This document shows positions 51,861 to 60,324 of a stretch of DNA of 64,000 nucleotides, one piece after another (the stretch's first letter is position 1; each line of letters starts with the position of its first letter). Made by a program: the position numbers and the translations under genes. Location of the stretch: the NCBI RefSeq assembly GCF_046530675.1, contig NZ_CP172558.1, positions 1,736,001 through 1,800,000 of the forward strand. Direction: 5' to 3'. The DNA comes from Chitinibacter sp046530675. GTDB taxonomy: Bacteria; Pseudomonadota; Gammaproteobacteria; Burkholderiales; Chitinibacteraceae. The notes beneath the pieces are model-generated. The model did no database searches and was not told where the DNA came from. It was given only the letters and a program-made list of their open reading frames with translations.

Positions 51861-52898
51861 TTAGCAATTGCCAAAATTATCCGAATTGCCGCGCAGTGGT
51901 GGTTCGGACATCAGTGCGATTTGTTCGCGCAATTCCAGAATGCGGTTTTGCCAGTAGATCGGCGAGTTAAACCACGGGAAAGCGGTGGGGAAGGCGGGGT
52001 CGTGCCAGCGGCGGGCGAGCCAGGCGCTGTAATGCAGCAGCCGCAGTGTTCGCAGTGCTTCAAGCAAGTGCAGCTCGCGCGGATCGAACTCGGCGAAGTC
52101 TTCGTAGCCGAACAAAATATCATTGAGCTGCGCCTGCTGCTCGTGGCGTTCTCCCGACAGCAGCATCCACAAATCCTGGATTGCGGGCCCATTGCGGGCG
52201 TCGTCAAAGTCAACAAAATGCGGCCCGGCGTCGGTCCACAGAATATTACTGGCGTGGCAATCGCCGTGCAGCCGCAAGGTCGCAACTGATCCTGCGCGGT
52301 CATAGCACGCGTCGATGGCGTCGAGCGCCTGATCGGTCACGCTCTGATACGCTGCGCGCAAATCGGGCGGAATAAAGTCGCTGGCGAGCAGGTAGGCAAC
52401 CGATTCGCGGCCAAAGCTTTGCGGATTGAGCGTAGGGCGTTCGACAAAGGGCTGGTTTTGCCCGACGGCATGAATCCGACCCAGAAAACGGCCTATCCAT
52501 TCGCGTGTTTCGCGCTGGTCGAGTTCGGGTGATCTGCCGCCACGACGCGGAAAAACAGCAAAGCGAAAGCCTTGTTCCTTATCTTGTTCTTTGTAGTAAG
52601 CGGTATGCAGGGTATTGCCCTGTAGCTCAATCGGTGCAACGACTGGAATCTCATACCCTGCCAGCTGCTGGCAGAAAGCGTGCTCTTCCATAATCTGCGC
52701 CGTGGTCCAGCGCTCGGGGCGGTAAAACTTGGCGACGATAAAGCGTCCCAGCGGATGACCGTCGTCGAGCCCAATCTGGTAAACACGGTTTTCGTAGCTA
52801 TTGAGCGCGAGCAGGTGGCCTGACGTCGGTAATCCCAGTTGTTCGATCACAGTCAGAATCAGGTCGGGAGTCAGGTCGTTATACGGGGCAGTGCGCAT
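51861..52898 (-). CDS. srkA: Stress-response Ser/Thr kinase SrkA (YihE)
   Basis: Eukaryotic-like (APH/RIO-type) protein kinase that in E. coli protects against stress-induced death. YENRVYQIGLDDG and FIVAKFYRPERWT (nucleotide-binding Lys), LRLHGDCHASNILW (catalytic loop HGDCHxxN) and FVDFDDARNGPAIQDLWMLL (metal Asp). 345 residues from ATG 52898, near the family's about 330. An upstream in-frame ATG adds 41 unlikely residues. A perfect 49-bp palindrome lies in its coding sequence at 52610. Confidence 0.93.
   Translation of the reverse strand: MRTAPYNDLTPDLILTVIEQLGLPTSGHLLALNSYENRVYQIGLDDGHPLGRFIVAKFYRPERWTTAQIMEEHAFCQQLAGYEIPVVAPIELQGNTLHTAYYKEQDKEQGFRFAVFPRRGGRSPELDQRETREWIGRFLGRIHAVGQNQPFVERPTLNPQSFGRESVAYLLASDFIPPDLRAAYQSVTDQALDAIDACYDRAGSVATLRLHGDCHASNILWTDAGPHFVDFDDARNGPAIQDLWMLLSGERHEQQAQLNDILFGYEDFAEFDPRELHLLEALRTLRLLHYSAWLARRWHDPAFPTAFPWFNSPIYWQNRILELREQIALMSEPPLRGNSDNFGNC
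52610..52658. repeat. 49-bp paired-box palindrome inside srkA, perfect outer boxes
   Basis: GGGTAT, TGCC, CTGTAG, 17 bases, CTGGAA, TCTC, ATACCC. The left half is nearly the same as the intergenic copy at 5955. It encodes a conserved SrkA segment (GYEIPVVAPIELQGNTL), which matches E. coli SrkA without a gap, so it is not a recent insertion. Confidence 0.75.
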
Positions 52899-53080
52899 CG
52901 TGAAGGCCGGCAGTAAAGAGCTGCAAGATACTTTAAAGCGCGTGCTTTGACCATGCTGATGAAAAACCGGGGTATGGGCAAATTCGCCTGAATTGCGTGT
53001 CATGCTTTGCTTATCGTGCAAGCTTTGGTCGATAATGGCCTGAACAGGTGGAGCAACCTGTGTCAGGAGGTGTTACCAGA

Positions 53081-54244
53081 ATGCCAAATCCAGCCCACAC
53101 CGATGCTTCGGTCGTCCAGCCTATTGACGCGAGCTTGCAGCGTCATTTGGCGCGGGTCAAACACGAACGACGCGAGCAACGTCAGCAACTGGCTGTCGCG
53201 CTCGGTTTTTTGTCGCTGCTGGCGGCTTTGCTGCAGCATCTGATTGCTTTGCCGGCCTGGCAAAGTTATTTATTACCTGCACTGGCGGCAGGACTGTTTT
53301 TTGCTGCGGCGCTACGCAGCCACACGCCGCGCTGGGAAAAAATCCTGATGTTGCTGGCGGCATTGTTGCCGCCACTGATGGCGCTGCTATGGGCATGGGC
53401 CATGCGGGGGCAACTGGCCGCTTCAGCGCTGGTGCTGCCCTTTGTGTTGCAACCGATGTTGTTGCTGCTGGCTGGCTTGCCTTTGCCGCGCTATGCACAG
53501 GCGGTGGCGTTCAATTTTGTCGTGATTGCCTTGCTGATTTTGCAGACTGCAAGCGGCTTGTTGAACAGTGCTTTGCCCTTGCTGGTCGTGCTGATTGCCT
53601 GTTTACTGGGCTGGCATACCGAATATCGTCTGCTCAATAGCCAGCAGCGCATGTGGCTGATGCGCCAGCGTGTCGCCGAAAACAGCGAAAAAATGGCCGA
53701 GCGCAGCCAGAAAATCGAAAAGCTGGCTTTTGAAGACCCGCTGACCGGCCTCTCGAACCGAGTCAATCTGATCAATCAATTGCGACAAATTCTGAAAAAT
53801 CCGCATACCGAAGCAATAAGTACCGTGGTCTTTCTGATCGACCTTGATCACTTTAAAACGGTGAATGATGAATACGGCCATGCTGCGGGCGACGCGCTGC
53901 TGATTGAAATCGCGCAGCGTTTCAAGGCGCTGGTGCGGCGTGACGATCTGGTTTGCCGGCTGGGCGGCGATGAATTTGTCATTCTGGTTCGCGGCTTGCA
54001 AGGCCCGCCGCAAATCGATGTGGTCGCCAAGAAAATCCTCGCCAAGCTGGGCGAGCCGGTGATGTATCAGGAGCAGCGACTGCCGCTGGGCGGCAGTATC
54101 GGTGTCGCGCCGTGGTTCCCTGATTTGCGCTCGCCAGCGAGCTGGCTCAAAGCCGCTGACGACGCAATGTACAAGGCCAAAACCGGTGGGCGTAACCGTT
54201 ATGTGATCGCCGATTACAGCTTGCCGGGCGCTGCGCCGCAATGA
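53081..54244 (+). CDS. Membrane diguanylate cyclase (GGDEF)
   Basis: 387 residues. Five to six hydrophobic helices (about 45-190) form an uncharacterised membrane sensor, followed by a short coiled linker and a GGDEF domain (FEDPLTGLSNRVNLI; DLDHFKTVNDEYGHAAGD; intact RLGGDEF). ATG 53081 follows AGGAGG ten bases upstream; a GTG 33 bases earlier is possible. The last four bases overlap the ABC ATPase start (ATGA), an unusual pairing of a c-di-GMP enzyme with a peptide-transport ATPase. Confidence 0.9.
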   Translation: MPNPAHTDASVVQPIDASLQRHLARVKHERREQRQQLAVALGFLSLLAALLQHLIALPAWQSYLLPALAAGLFFAAALRSHTPRWEKILMLLAALLPPLMALLWAWAMRGQLAASALVLPFVLQPMLLLLAGLPLPRYAQAVAFNFVVIALLILQTASGLLNSALPLLVVLIACLLGWHTEYRLLNSQQRMWLMRQRVAENSEKMAERSQKIEKLAFEDPLTGLSNRVNLINQLRQILKNPHTEAISTVVFLIDLDHFKTVNDEYGHAAGDALLIEIAQRFKALVRRDDLVCRLGGDEFVILVRGLQGPPQIDVVAKKILAKLGEPVMYQEQRLPLGGSIGVAPWFPDLRSPASWLKAADDAMYKAKTGGRNRYVIADYSLPGAAPQ

Positions 54245-55857
54245 GTTTGCTGAGTCTGCAGCAGTTAAGTCTGAGTTTTGCGACCAATCAGGTCGTCGAG
54301 CAGGTCGATTTGCAGCTGGCTGCAGGTGAAAAGCTGGCGCTGGTTGGTGAATCCGGTTCGGGAAAAAGCGTGCTGGCGCGTGCGATTTTGCAGCTTGATC
54401 ATCAGGTCAGCGCCAGCGGGCGTATTATTTTTGATGGGCTCTCGCTGCTTGATGCCAGCCCGGCGCAACTGCGTGCGATTCGTGGCAAGCGGATTGCGAT
54501 GATTTTTCAAGAGCCGATGAGCGCGCTCAATCCGCTGCAAACCATAGGGCGGCAGATTGCTGAAGTATTGCAGCTTCATCTGGGGTATTCGCCGCAACAG
54601 CAGGTCAGTAAGGCGATAGAGCTACTTACCCGTACGGGTATTGCTCCGGATTCGGCAGGGGCAGCGCCAATGCTGGCTCGCTATCCGCACCAGCTCTCCG
54701 GTGGGCAGCGCCAGCGGGTGATGATTGCGATGGCGCTGGCGGGCGAGCCCGACATTCTGATCGCCGACGAGCCGACGACGGCACTCGATGTGACGGTGCA
54801 GGCGCAGATTTTGCAGCTGCTCGCCGATTTGCAGCGCGAACGCGGCATGGCTTTGATCATGATTACGCATGATCTGAATCTGGTGCGGCGCTTTTTTAAT
54901 CAAGGCTCGGATCGCGTCGCCGTGATGCAGCAGGGGCGCATTGTTGAAATCGCGCCAACCGAAGTGCTGTTTACCCAGCCGCAGCACGAATACACGAAAA
55001 AACTGCTGGCGGCACGACCCAAGCGCATCGCGGTTGCTGCGCCAATTGCTCGAGTCGAATGCCTGTCTGCCCGGCAATTGAGCCACAGTTACGCTCAGCG
55101 GGGGACATTTGCTTGGCGCTTCTGGCAGGCGGCCGGGCGACAAAAATGGCAAACGGTGCTGGCCCCGCTCGATTTGCAGCTGCACCGGGCTGAAACGCTG
55201 GCCGTCGTCGGCGAATCAGGGAGCGGCAAAACGACGTTGGCACTCGCCTTACTGCGTTTATTGCAGTCGGGCAGGGGGAGTGGGCAAATCAGCCTGGGTG
55301 GGCAAGAGTTTGACTCGCTGCGTGGCGACACGCTACGCCGGGCGCGAAGCAAGATCCAGATCGTGCTGCAAGACCCGTTTGCCGCGCTGTCGCCCCGAAT
55401 GAGCGTTGCGGAGATTGTCGGCGAGGGTTTGCTGGTGCATCAACGCGAACTGAGTCGGGGTGAGCGCGAATCGCGCGTTGTGCAAGCCTTGCTTGAAGTC
55501 GGGCTTGCACCGGAAAGCATGCACCGTTATCCGCATGAATTTTCCGGCGGCCAACGTCAGCGCATTGCAATTGCCCGCGCGCTGATCGTTCAGCCCGAAA
55601 TCCTGATTCTGGACGAGCCAACTTCGGCGCTCGACGCGACGGTGCAGCAGCAGGTGCTGCAACTGCTGGCCGATTTGCAGCGCAAACACGGACTCAGTTA
55701 TATCCTGATCAGTCACGATATGGCGGTCGTTCAGGCACTCGCACATCGCGTATTGGTGCTGCGAGACGGTGTCATGCAGGAAGAAGCCGATGTCGAGACG
55801 CTGTTTAGTGCGCCGGAAAATGCCTACACCAGGCAGCTATTGAGTGCAGCACTGTAG
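54241..55857 (+). CDS. Double ABC ATPase of the oligopeptide/nickel type (YejF-like), orphan
   Basis: 538 residues with two complete ATPase domains: GESGSGKSVLARAIL and LSGGQRQRVMIAMALA in the first, GESGSGKTTLALALL and FSGGQRQRIAIARALI in the second. Both have Walker B (LIADEPTTALDVT; LILDEPTSALDAT). The fused layout matches YejF/GsiA, used with YejA-B-E-type peptide importers. No permease or binding protein is adjacent. It overlaps the upstream diguanylate cyclase gene, and the stop codon TAG is shared with the following 49-bp palindrome. Confidence 0.92.
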   Translation: MSLLSLQQLSLSFATNQVVEQVDLQLAAGEKLALVGESGSGKSVLARAILQLDHQVSASGRIIFDGLSLLDASPAQLRAIRGKRIAMIFQEPMSALNPLQTIGRQIAEVLQLHLGYSPQQQVSKAIELLTRTGIAPDSAGAAPMLARYPHQLSGGQRQRVMIAMALAGEPDILIADEPTTALDVTVQAQILQLLADLQRERGMALIMITHDLNLVRRFFNQGSDRVAVMQQGRIVEIAPTEVLFTQPQHEYTKKLLAARPKRIAVAAPIARVECLSARQLSHSYAQRGTFAWRFWQAAGRQKWQTVLAPLDLQLHRAETLAVVGESGSGKTTLALALLRLLQSGRGSGQISLGGQEFDSLRGDTLRRARSKIQIVLQDPFAALSPRMSVAEIVGEGLLVHQRELSRGERESRVVQALLEVGLAPESMHRYPHEFSGGQRQRIAIARALIVQPEILILDEPTSALDATVQQQVLQLLADLQRKHGLSYILISHDMAVVQALAHRVLVLRDGVMQEEADVETLFSAPENAYTRQLLSAAL

Positions 55858-55905
55858 GGTATATCAATAAAATCCTTGATAATAAAGGCGTCTGTAAATA
55901 TACCC
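55857..55905. repeat. 49-bp paired-box palindrome between convergent genes, perfect outer boxes
   Basis: GGGTATAT and ATATACCC ends. Its first G completes the TAG stop of the ABC ATPase gene, and it ends just before the nuclease stop (TAG on the other strand), so it fills the whole 48-bp gap. Confidence 0.85.
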
Positions 55906-56502
55906 CTATTGGCCACGTTTTGCTTTGCGCCAATCCCAGGGCGGCGTCGGATTTTCATCCTGCCATAAACCGATTTTGCCATCGCGTGCTTGCAACTCGG
56001 CTTGCTGGTAGGCGGCAAAATCGCTGCGGCTCTGCGTTTTTTTTGCGTATTGCGTGTAATGCCAAGCCATTCCTGTGCTTACTTGCTGCAGGTTGATGTC
56101 TTGTCCGTTCTTGCTGATTCTTGCTACGCCGCGACCGTAGCGATCAACGTCGTCGATGCGCGCGGTGACGGTTTGACGATATACCAGATCCGAGAGCGAT
56201 TGCTTGGCTACCTGACCAAACGGCATCGCTTTTTCAGGCGCATCGATATAAGCCAGCCGCAGCTTGTATTGCTTTTTACCCGCGTCGAGCAGCGTGATCG
56301 TGTCTCCGTCAGCAACGCCGACAACTTCACCGCTGATTTGGCTATTGGCGCTCAATTGCCCGGGTTGGCCTTGAGGCGTTTCCTGATTGACGCAAGCCCA
56401 TGCGCCGACCATGACAATGACTAGCGCGACAATGCGTTGTTGCCAGTTACTGGCGGTGATCAGGCGAATAATGGCTTTTTGCTGGCTGGGTGAAATGTTC
56501 AT
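55906..56502 (-). CDS. Exported staphylococcal-nuclease-like protein
   Basis: 198 residues. An N-terminal membrane/signal segment (about 26-44, IVALVIVMVGAWAC) precedes an SNase domain (ADGDTITLLDAG, YKLRLAYIDAPEK with catalytic Arg/Asp, DRYGRGVARI). Probably a periplasmic or membrane-tethered nuclease that could feed on or process DNA; a link to competence is only speculation. ATG 56502 overlaps the hpnC stop by one base; an ATG nine bases upstream is the alternative. Confidence 0.85.
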   Translation of the reverse strand: MNISPSQQKAIIRLITASNWQQRIVALVIVMVGAWACVNQETPQGQPGQLSANSQISGEVVGVADGDTITLLDAGKKQYKLRLAYIDAPEKAMPFGQVAKQSLSDLVYRQTVTARIDDVDRYGRGVARISKNGQDINLQQVSTGMAWHYTQYAKKTQSRSDFAAYQQAELQARDGKIGLWQDENPTPPWDWRKAKRGQ

Positions 56503-57368
56503 CAGTGGCATCCGGTTTCGGTTGGGTTGGATAAACGGGCGTAGCCTGCCTTGATGGCCTGATACAGGATGAGAGGCCAGTCGAGCGCGCCCAGCGTCGG
56601 ACGGGCAGTATACACATCGTAATTGGCTGCATTTAACTTCGTTAAAATCCGGTCCGCCGATAAGATGATAGTGCGGATTTCCAGCCCGATTCGTCCCGGC
56701 AAAGCGCGACCCAAGGGCGAACCGGCGCGCAGCATTTTGCGTGTACGCTGGCACTGGTAGGCCAGCAGCCGGGCAAATGCCGGGCTGCTTTGTCCTGCAA
56801 ACAAATCAGCTTCGCTGACGCCGAATTTGAGCAGGTCGTCTTGCGGCAAATAAATCCGGTTTTTTTTCAGATCAATCGCGACGTCCTGCCAGAAATTGAC
56901 CAGTTGCAAGGCGCTGCAAATGCCGTCCGATTGCGCGAGCATGCGTGTGTCGGTGAAGCCGAAGATATGCAGCAAAATTCGGCCAACCGGATTGGCCGAA
57001 CGGCGACAATAGTCGATCACTTCGCCAAAGTTGGCATAGCGCGTTTTGACGACATCCTGACGAAAAGCCGAAAACAGGTCTTCAAATAATTGCAGTGGAA
57101 TCTGGTACTGGCTGGCGACTGGAACGAGCGCCTGAAAGCGCGGCGTGAGCGGGGTTTGGCCATCGGCGATGCGTTTGAGTTCCAAACTGCATTCATCCAG
57201 TGCGGCGATGCGCTCGGCCGGGCTGGCATCGCCTTCATCGGCCAGATCATCGGCGTAGCGCGCGATGTGATAGACCACGGCAATCGGTTTGCGAAAAGCT
57301 TTGGGAAGTAAAAATGAGCCGACAGGGAAGTTCTCGTAATGCTGCACCGTCTGGCCGGGAGTGATCAT
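56502..57368 (-). CDS. hpnC: Squalene synthase-like HpnC
   Basis: Trans-isoprenyl-diphosphate synthase family protein that, with HpnD and HpnE, makes squalene for hopanoids. HYENFPVGSFLLPK near the N-terminus is typical of HpnC, with YHIARYADDLADEGD (first Asp-rich motif) and NFWQDVAIDLKKNRIYLP (second). 288 residues. hpnD, hpnE and the cyclase are not in the window. It shares a transcript with the nuclease gene. Confidence 0.88.
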   Translation of the reverse strand: MITPGQTVQHYENFPVGSFLLPKAFRKPIAVVYHIARYADDLADEGDASPAERIAALDECSLELKRIADGQTPLTPRFQALVPVASQYQIPLQLFEDLFSAFRQDVVKTRYANFGEVIDYCRRSANPVGRILLHIFGFTDTRMLAQSDGICSALQLVNFWQDVAIDLKKNRIYLPQDDLLKFGVSEADLFAGQSSPAFARLLAYQCQRTRKMLRAGSPLGRALPGRIGLEIRTIILSADRILTKLNAANYDVYTARPTLGALDWPLILYQAIKAGYARLSNPTETGCH

Positions 57369-57476
57369 GGGAAACCTTAAATGAAACTGACTTTGATTGA
57401 ATTAATTTATTGCAATGCTATAGTGGCTTGGCGTCGATATTGTACGCATTCATTTGCAACTATTGAGGAAAAAGCG

Positions 57477-57803
57477 ATGTTGAAAAAACTGTTTGTGACC
57501 CTGTTGGCCTCTGTGGCATTGATGGGCTCGGCCTGGGCTGCGGTCGATCTGAATACGGCAACCCAACAGCAATTGGAAGCGCTCAATGGCATAGGCCCGG
57601 AAAAAGCCAAAGATATCATTGATTACCGCAGCAAAAACGGTGCTTTTAAAACCACCGAAGAAATCATGAAAGTGCCAGGCATCAAGGAAGGAACATACAA
57701 CAAGATCAAGGCGGATATCACCGTGAATGGCAAAGTCGCCAAGCTTCCTTCTGCCAAAGCCGCTTCGGGTGCCAAGCCAGCGAGTGCGCCAGCAAAAAAA
57801 TAA
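57477..57803 (+). CDS. comEA: ComEA-type helix-hairpin-helix DNA-binding protein
   Basis: A 108-residue exported protein with signal peptide (about 1-21, ending AWA/AV) and two HhH motifs (LNTATQQQLEALNGIGPEKA; IMKVPGIKEGTYNKI). ComEA binds incoming DNA in the periplasm during transformation. The Lys/Ala/Ser-rich tail is low-complexity. ATG 57477 follows GAGGAA. Fits a competent organism together with dprA. Confidence 0.92.
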   Translation: MLKKLFVTLLASVALMGSAWAAVDLNTATQQQLEALNGIGPEKAKDIIDYRSKNGAFKTTEEIMKVPGIKEGTYNKIKADITVNGKVAKLPSAKAASGAKPASAPAKK

Positions 57804-57822
57804 AGTCTGGGGTATCGCAAAT

Positions 57823-57855
57823 AAAAAAACCGGATCAGCTGATCCGGTTTTTTTC
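57823..57855. terminator. Bidirectional terminator between comEA and the parvulin gene
   Basis: Self-complementary AAAAAACCGGATCAGC and its complement, with T runs on both sides. Confidence 0.92.
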
Positions 57856-57876
57856 TGTCCAGCAAAAGATTCAGGC

Positions 57877-58662
57877 TTACTGAACTTTGGCCTTGGCCAC
57901 CAGTTCGTCAACCATTTTCTGGATGCGTTGACCTTGGATTTGCTGTTCCAGCTGTGGCTTCACTTCTTCAAATGCAGGACCTTTGGCTTCGCGCACATCG
58001 TCCAGTTTGATCACGTGGAAACCGTACTGGCTTTTAACCGGGTCGGAAATTTTGCCTTTAGGCAGTTTTTCCAGTGCGCCACCAAATTCGGGTACGAAAT
58101 TTTTCGGATTCGCCCAGCCCAGATCGCCACCGTTGGCGCCCGAACCTTTGTCCATTGATTTCGCTTTGGCCAGCTCGTCGAATTTTTTACCTTTTTTCAG
58201 GTCGGCAACGATGGTTTTCGCTTCAGCTTCGGTCGCAACCAGAATGTGGCGTGCTTTGTATTCTTTACCGCCAAAATTGACTTTGATTTTGTCGTATTCT
58301 TTGCGCAGTTCAGCTTCGGTAATCGGGTTGGCTTTCACATACTGATTGATGAAAGCGCCGATGATCACGCGTTGTTTGAGCATATCGAGTTGCGCCATGG
58401 CTTCTGGATTTTTGTCCATGCCACGTTTGATTGCTTCTTGATAAACCACTTCGTTCTTGACCAATTCATCTTTGATTTTGGCGCGCAGTTCCGGCGAATC
58501 TTGCTGACCACGTTGAGCCAGATCTTTCACAAATGCGTCTGATTTTGCTTGCGGAATAGCGACGCCATTGACAGTGGCTACAGTACCTGCTGAAGCTGCA
58601 AAAACACCAGCTGACAAGCTAGCAGCAGCAATGGCCAGAGCCAAACGGTTTGCTTTAAACAT
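57877..58662 (-). CDS. Periplasmic parvulin-type prolyl isomerase
   Basis: 261 residues. Signal peptide (about 1-23), SurA-like N-domain (RGQQDSPELRAKIKDELVKN) and one parvulin domain (KARHILVATEAEAKTI; GGDLGWANPKNFVPEF; SQYGFHVIKLDDV). Probable outer-membrane-protein folding factor of the PrsA/PpiC type. ATG 58662 has GAAGGA upstream. Part of the ppiC-bolA-yciI-yciB minus-strand cluster. Confidence 0.92.
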   Translation of the reverse strand: MFKANRLALAIAAASLSAGVFAASAGTVATVNGVAIPQAKSDAFVKDLAQRGQQDSPELRAKIKDELVKNEVVYQEAIKRGMDKNPEAMAQLDMLKQRVIIGAFINQYVKANPITEAELRKEYDKIKVNFGGKEYKARHILVATEAEAKTIVADLKKGKKFDELAKAKSMDKGSGANGGDLGWANPKNFVPEFGGALEKLPKGKISDPVKSQYGFHVIKLDDVREAKGPAFEEVKPQLEQQIQGQRIQKMVDELVAKAKVQ

Positions 58663-58691
58663 GCGATTTCCTTCGTTGATAAGAGCCAACA

Positions 58692-58955
58692 TCAAAATTC
58701 ATCCGGCGTTAAGGCGCGGATACTCAGTGCATGTATGCGATGCGGGATTAGATCGGCCAAGGGCTGGTACACCATACGGTGCCGCTCCAGCGTCTTTTTG
58801 CCAATAAATGCGCTCGATACTACGGTTAATTCAAAATGCCCACCGCCACTGGCGGCGCCTGCATGGCCTGCATGGGCGGCACTGTCATCAAAAAGCTCGA
58901 TGGTTTCAGCTTCCAGCGCGGCCAGCCGTGTACGGATTTCGTCGGCGACGCTCAT
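58692..58955 (-). CDS. BolA/IbaG family protein
   Basis: An 87-residue BolA-fold protein (FELTVVSSAFIGKKTLERHRMVYQPL ends in the conserved RH region) that in other bacteria works with monothiol glutaredoxins in Fe-S or stress regulation. His-rich insert AHAGHAGAASGGGH. 29 bases upstream of the parvulin gene on the same strand. Confidence 0.9.
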   Translation of the reverse strand: MSVADEIRTRLAALEAETIELFDDSAAHAGHAGAASGGGHFELTVVSSAFIGKKTLERHRMVYQPLADLIPHRIHALSIRALTPDEF

Positions 58956-58967
58956 GATAGCAGACTC

Positions 58968-59270
58968 TCAGGGTAAAACATGACGGAAGGGTTTTACCAT
59001 GACTTCGGTAAAAATGCCATTCGTTGTGTAAGGGTCTTCACTGGCCCAGCTTTGCGCGGCTGAAAGGTTGTCAAACTCGGCGACGATCAGGCTGCCGCTA
59101 AAACCAGCCGGACCCGGATCGACGTTGTCGATGGCTGGAAACGGGCCCGCCAGAATCAGGCGGCCTTCATTTTTCAAAACTTCCATTCGCGCCAAATGCG
59201 CCGGGCGAACTGCCAGACGTTCGGCCAGTGAATCAGCTTTATCGGTTCCGATGATGGCATACAAAGGCAT
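58968..59270 (-). CDS. YciI-like protein
   Basis: A 100-residue YciI/YCII-domain protein with the conserved His and Asp (RPAHLARMEVLKNEG; SEDPYTTNGIF). The enzymatic role is not established. In the cluster between bolA and yciB. Confidence 0.88.
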   Translation of the reverse strand: MPLYAIIGTDKADSLAERLAVRPAHLARMEVLKNEGRLILAGPFPAIDNVDPGPAGFSGSLIVAEFDNLSAAQSWASEDPYTTNGIFTEVMVKPFRHVLP

Positions 59271-59279
59271 GGGGTTTCC

Positions 59280-59846
59280 TTAAGGGGATTCTGAGTCGGC
59301 CGCTTTTTCACCGTTTTCCGGTGGCATGTGTTTAGACAGGTACAGGCTTTGTACGATCACAAACAACAGCATCAGCGCGGTGAAACCGAATAGTTTGAAA
59401 TTGACCCAAGTAGCCTCGCTAAAGTTGAAGGCGACAAAGAGATTAACGAAACCCATCAGGGTAAAAAATACGGACCAAGCCACGAGTAACTGAGTCCAGA
59501 TGGCCGCTGGCAGCTCGATTTGGGCCCCCATCAATTTTTCAATCAGATTGATTTGTTTGACTTTCCAGATCCCAAGCAGGGCGATGGCAAAAATCCAGTA
59601 CAGCGCAGTCGGTTTCCACAGAATGAAGGTTTTATTGTGAAAGACCAGCGTTGCGCCGCCCAACACCGTGATCAAGGCCAGACTGATCCATAGCATCGTG
59701 TCGACTTTGCGATGGCGCACCCAGCTATAAATGACTTGCGCAAAGGTGGCGACAATTGCGGTGGCGGTGGCGGTGAAAATATCGTGGGTATAACTGTAGG
59801 CGCCAAAAAACAGCAGGATGGGGAATAAATCAAATAGAAATTTCAT
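59280..59846 (-). CDS. yciB: Septation protein A / inner-membrane protein YciB
   Basis: A 188-residue inner-membrane protein with about five helices (MKFLFDLFPILLFFGAY; YWIFAIALLGIWKVKQIN). In E. coli linked to cell envelope integrity and septation, though the mechanism is unclear. ATG 59846 gives the conserved MKFLFDLFP start. First gene of the cluster downstream of the SRP RNA. Confidence 0.92.
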   Translation of the reverse strand: MKFLFDLFPILLFFGAYSYTHDIFTATATAIVATFAQVIYSWVRHRKVDTMLWISLALITVLGGATLVFHNKTFILWKPTALYWIFAIALLGIWKVKQINLIEKLMGAQIELPAAIWTQLLVAWSVFFTLMGFVNLFVAFNFSEATWVNFKLFGFTALMLLFVIVQSLYLSKHMPPENGEKAADSESP

Positions 59847-59908
59847 TGCATGCATGACCTGAATACAGTGTCGCGATTATGCAGGCGGGTGCGGCAAGAG
59901 ACAAGGTG

Positions 59909-59938
59909 AAAAAAAACGCCGACCAAAAGATCGGCGCT
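59909..59938 (-). terminator. Terminator upstream of yciB on the minus strand
   Basis: Hairpin CGCCGATC/GGTCGGCG with loop TTTT-like centre and a run of eight T on the minus strand. It ends whatever is transcribed from the 59940-60250 side, such as the SRP RNA or a small RNA. Confidence 0.85.
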
Positions 59939-60049
59939 CAAGACCACTGGAGATACACGAAGCATCAGCTTGCGAAACGTATAATGCACTTTGGAGGTAG
60001 AGGCCGCTTTGATGTAGCGCAAGATTATGCGAGGAGCGGGGAAGTCAAG

Positions 60050-60098
60050 GGGTATTGGTCTGGGGGCAAGAATAAGTATGACGTACAGAAGGATACCT
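60050..60098. repeat. 49-bp paired-box palindrome, one mismatch, near the SRP RNA gene
   Basis: GGGTAT, TGGT, CTGGGG, 17 bases, GTACAG, AAGG, ATACCT. It lies between the minus-strand terminator and the SRP RNA. Confidence 0.6.
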
Positions 60099-60153
60099 GC
60101 ACGATGTATCGTGCGGCATGAGTCTTTGTCTTGCGATTGAATCAGGGGGAGGT

Positions 60154-60248
60154 GGCGAGCCCGACCCCCGGCACTAGCATCAAAAGCTGTGGCTGCTTCC
60201 TTCCGGACCTGACCAGGTTCACCTTCTAGCTATGCGGGGAGACCCGCC
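60154..60248 (-). ncRNA. ffs: Signal recognition particle RNA (4.5S type)
   Basis: The minus strand contains the conserved SRP apex CAGGTCAGGTCCGGAAGGA followed by AGCAGCC. The ends pair: GGCGGGTC (5') with GGCTCGCC (3'), giving a hairpin of about 95 nt. It binds Ffh for co-translational targeting. The ends are set by pairing only and may be a few bases off. Confidence 0.93.
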
Positions 60249-60324
60249 GTCGAAGCTTCCAGTGGATACTGGAAAATCGTGGTGTTGCGGCTTGAGTAAA
60301 CACTCAAATCACAACAGGGCGTGA

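Noticed and set aside
54583..54631. GGGTAT/TTACCC pair in the double ABC ATPase gene
   Set aside because: One mismatch and no inner-box match; counted only as a weak candidate.
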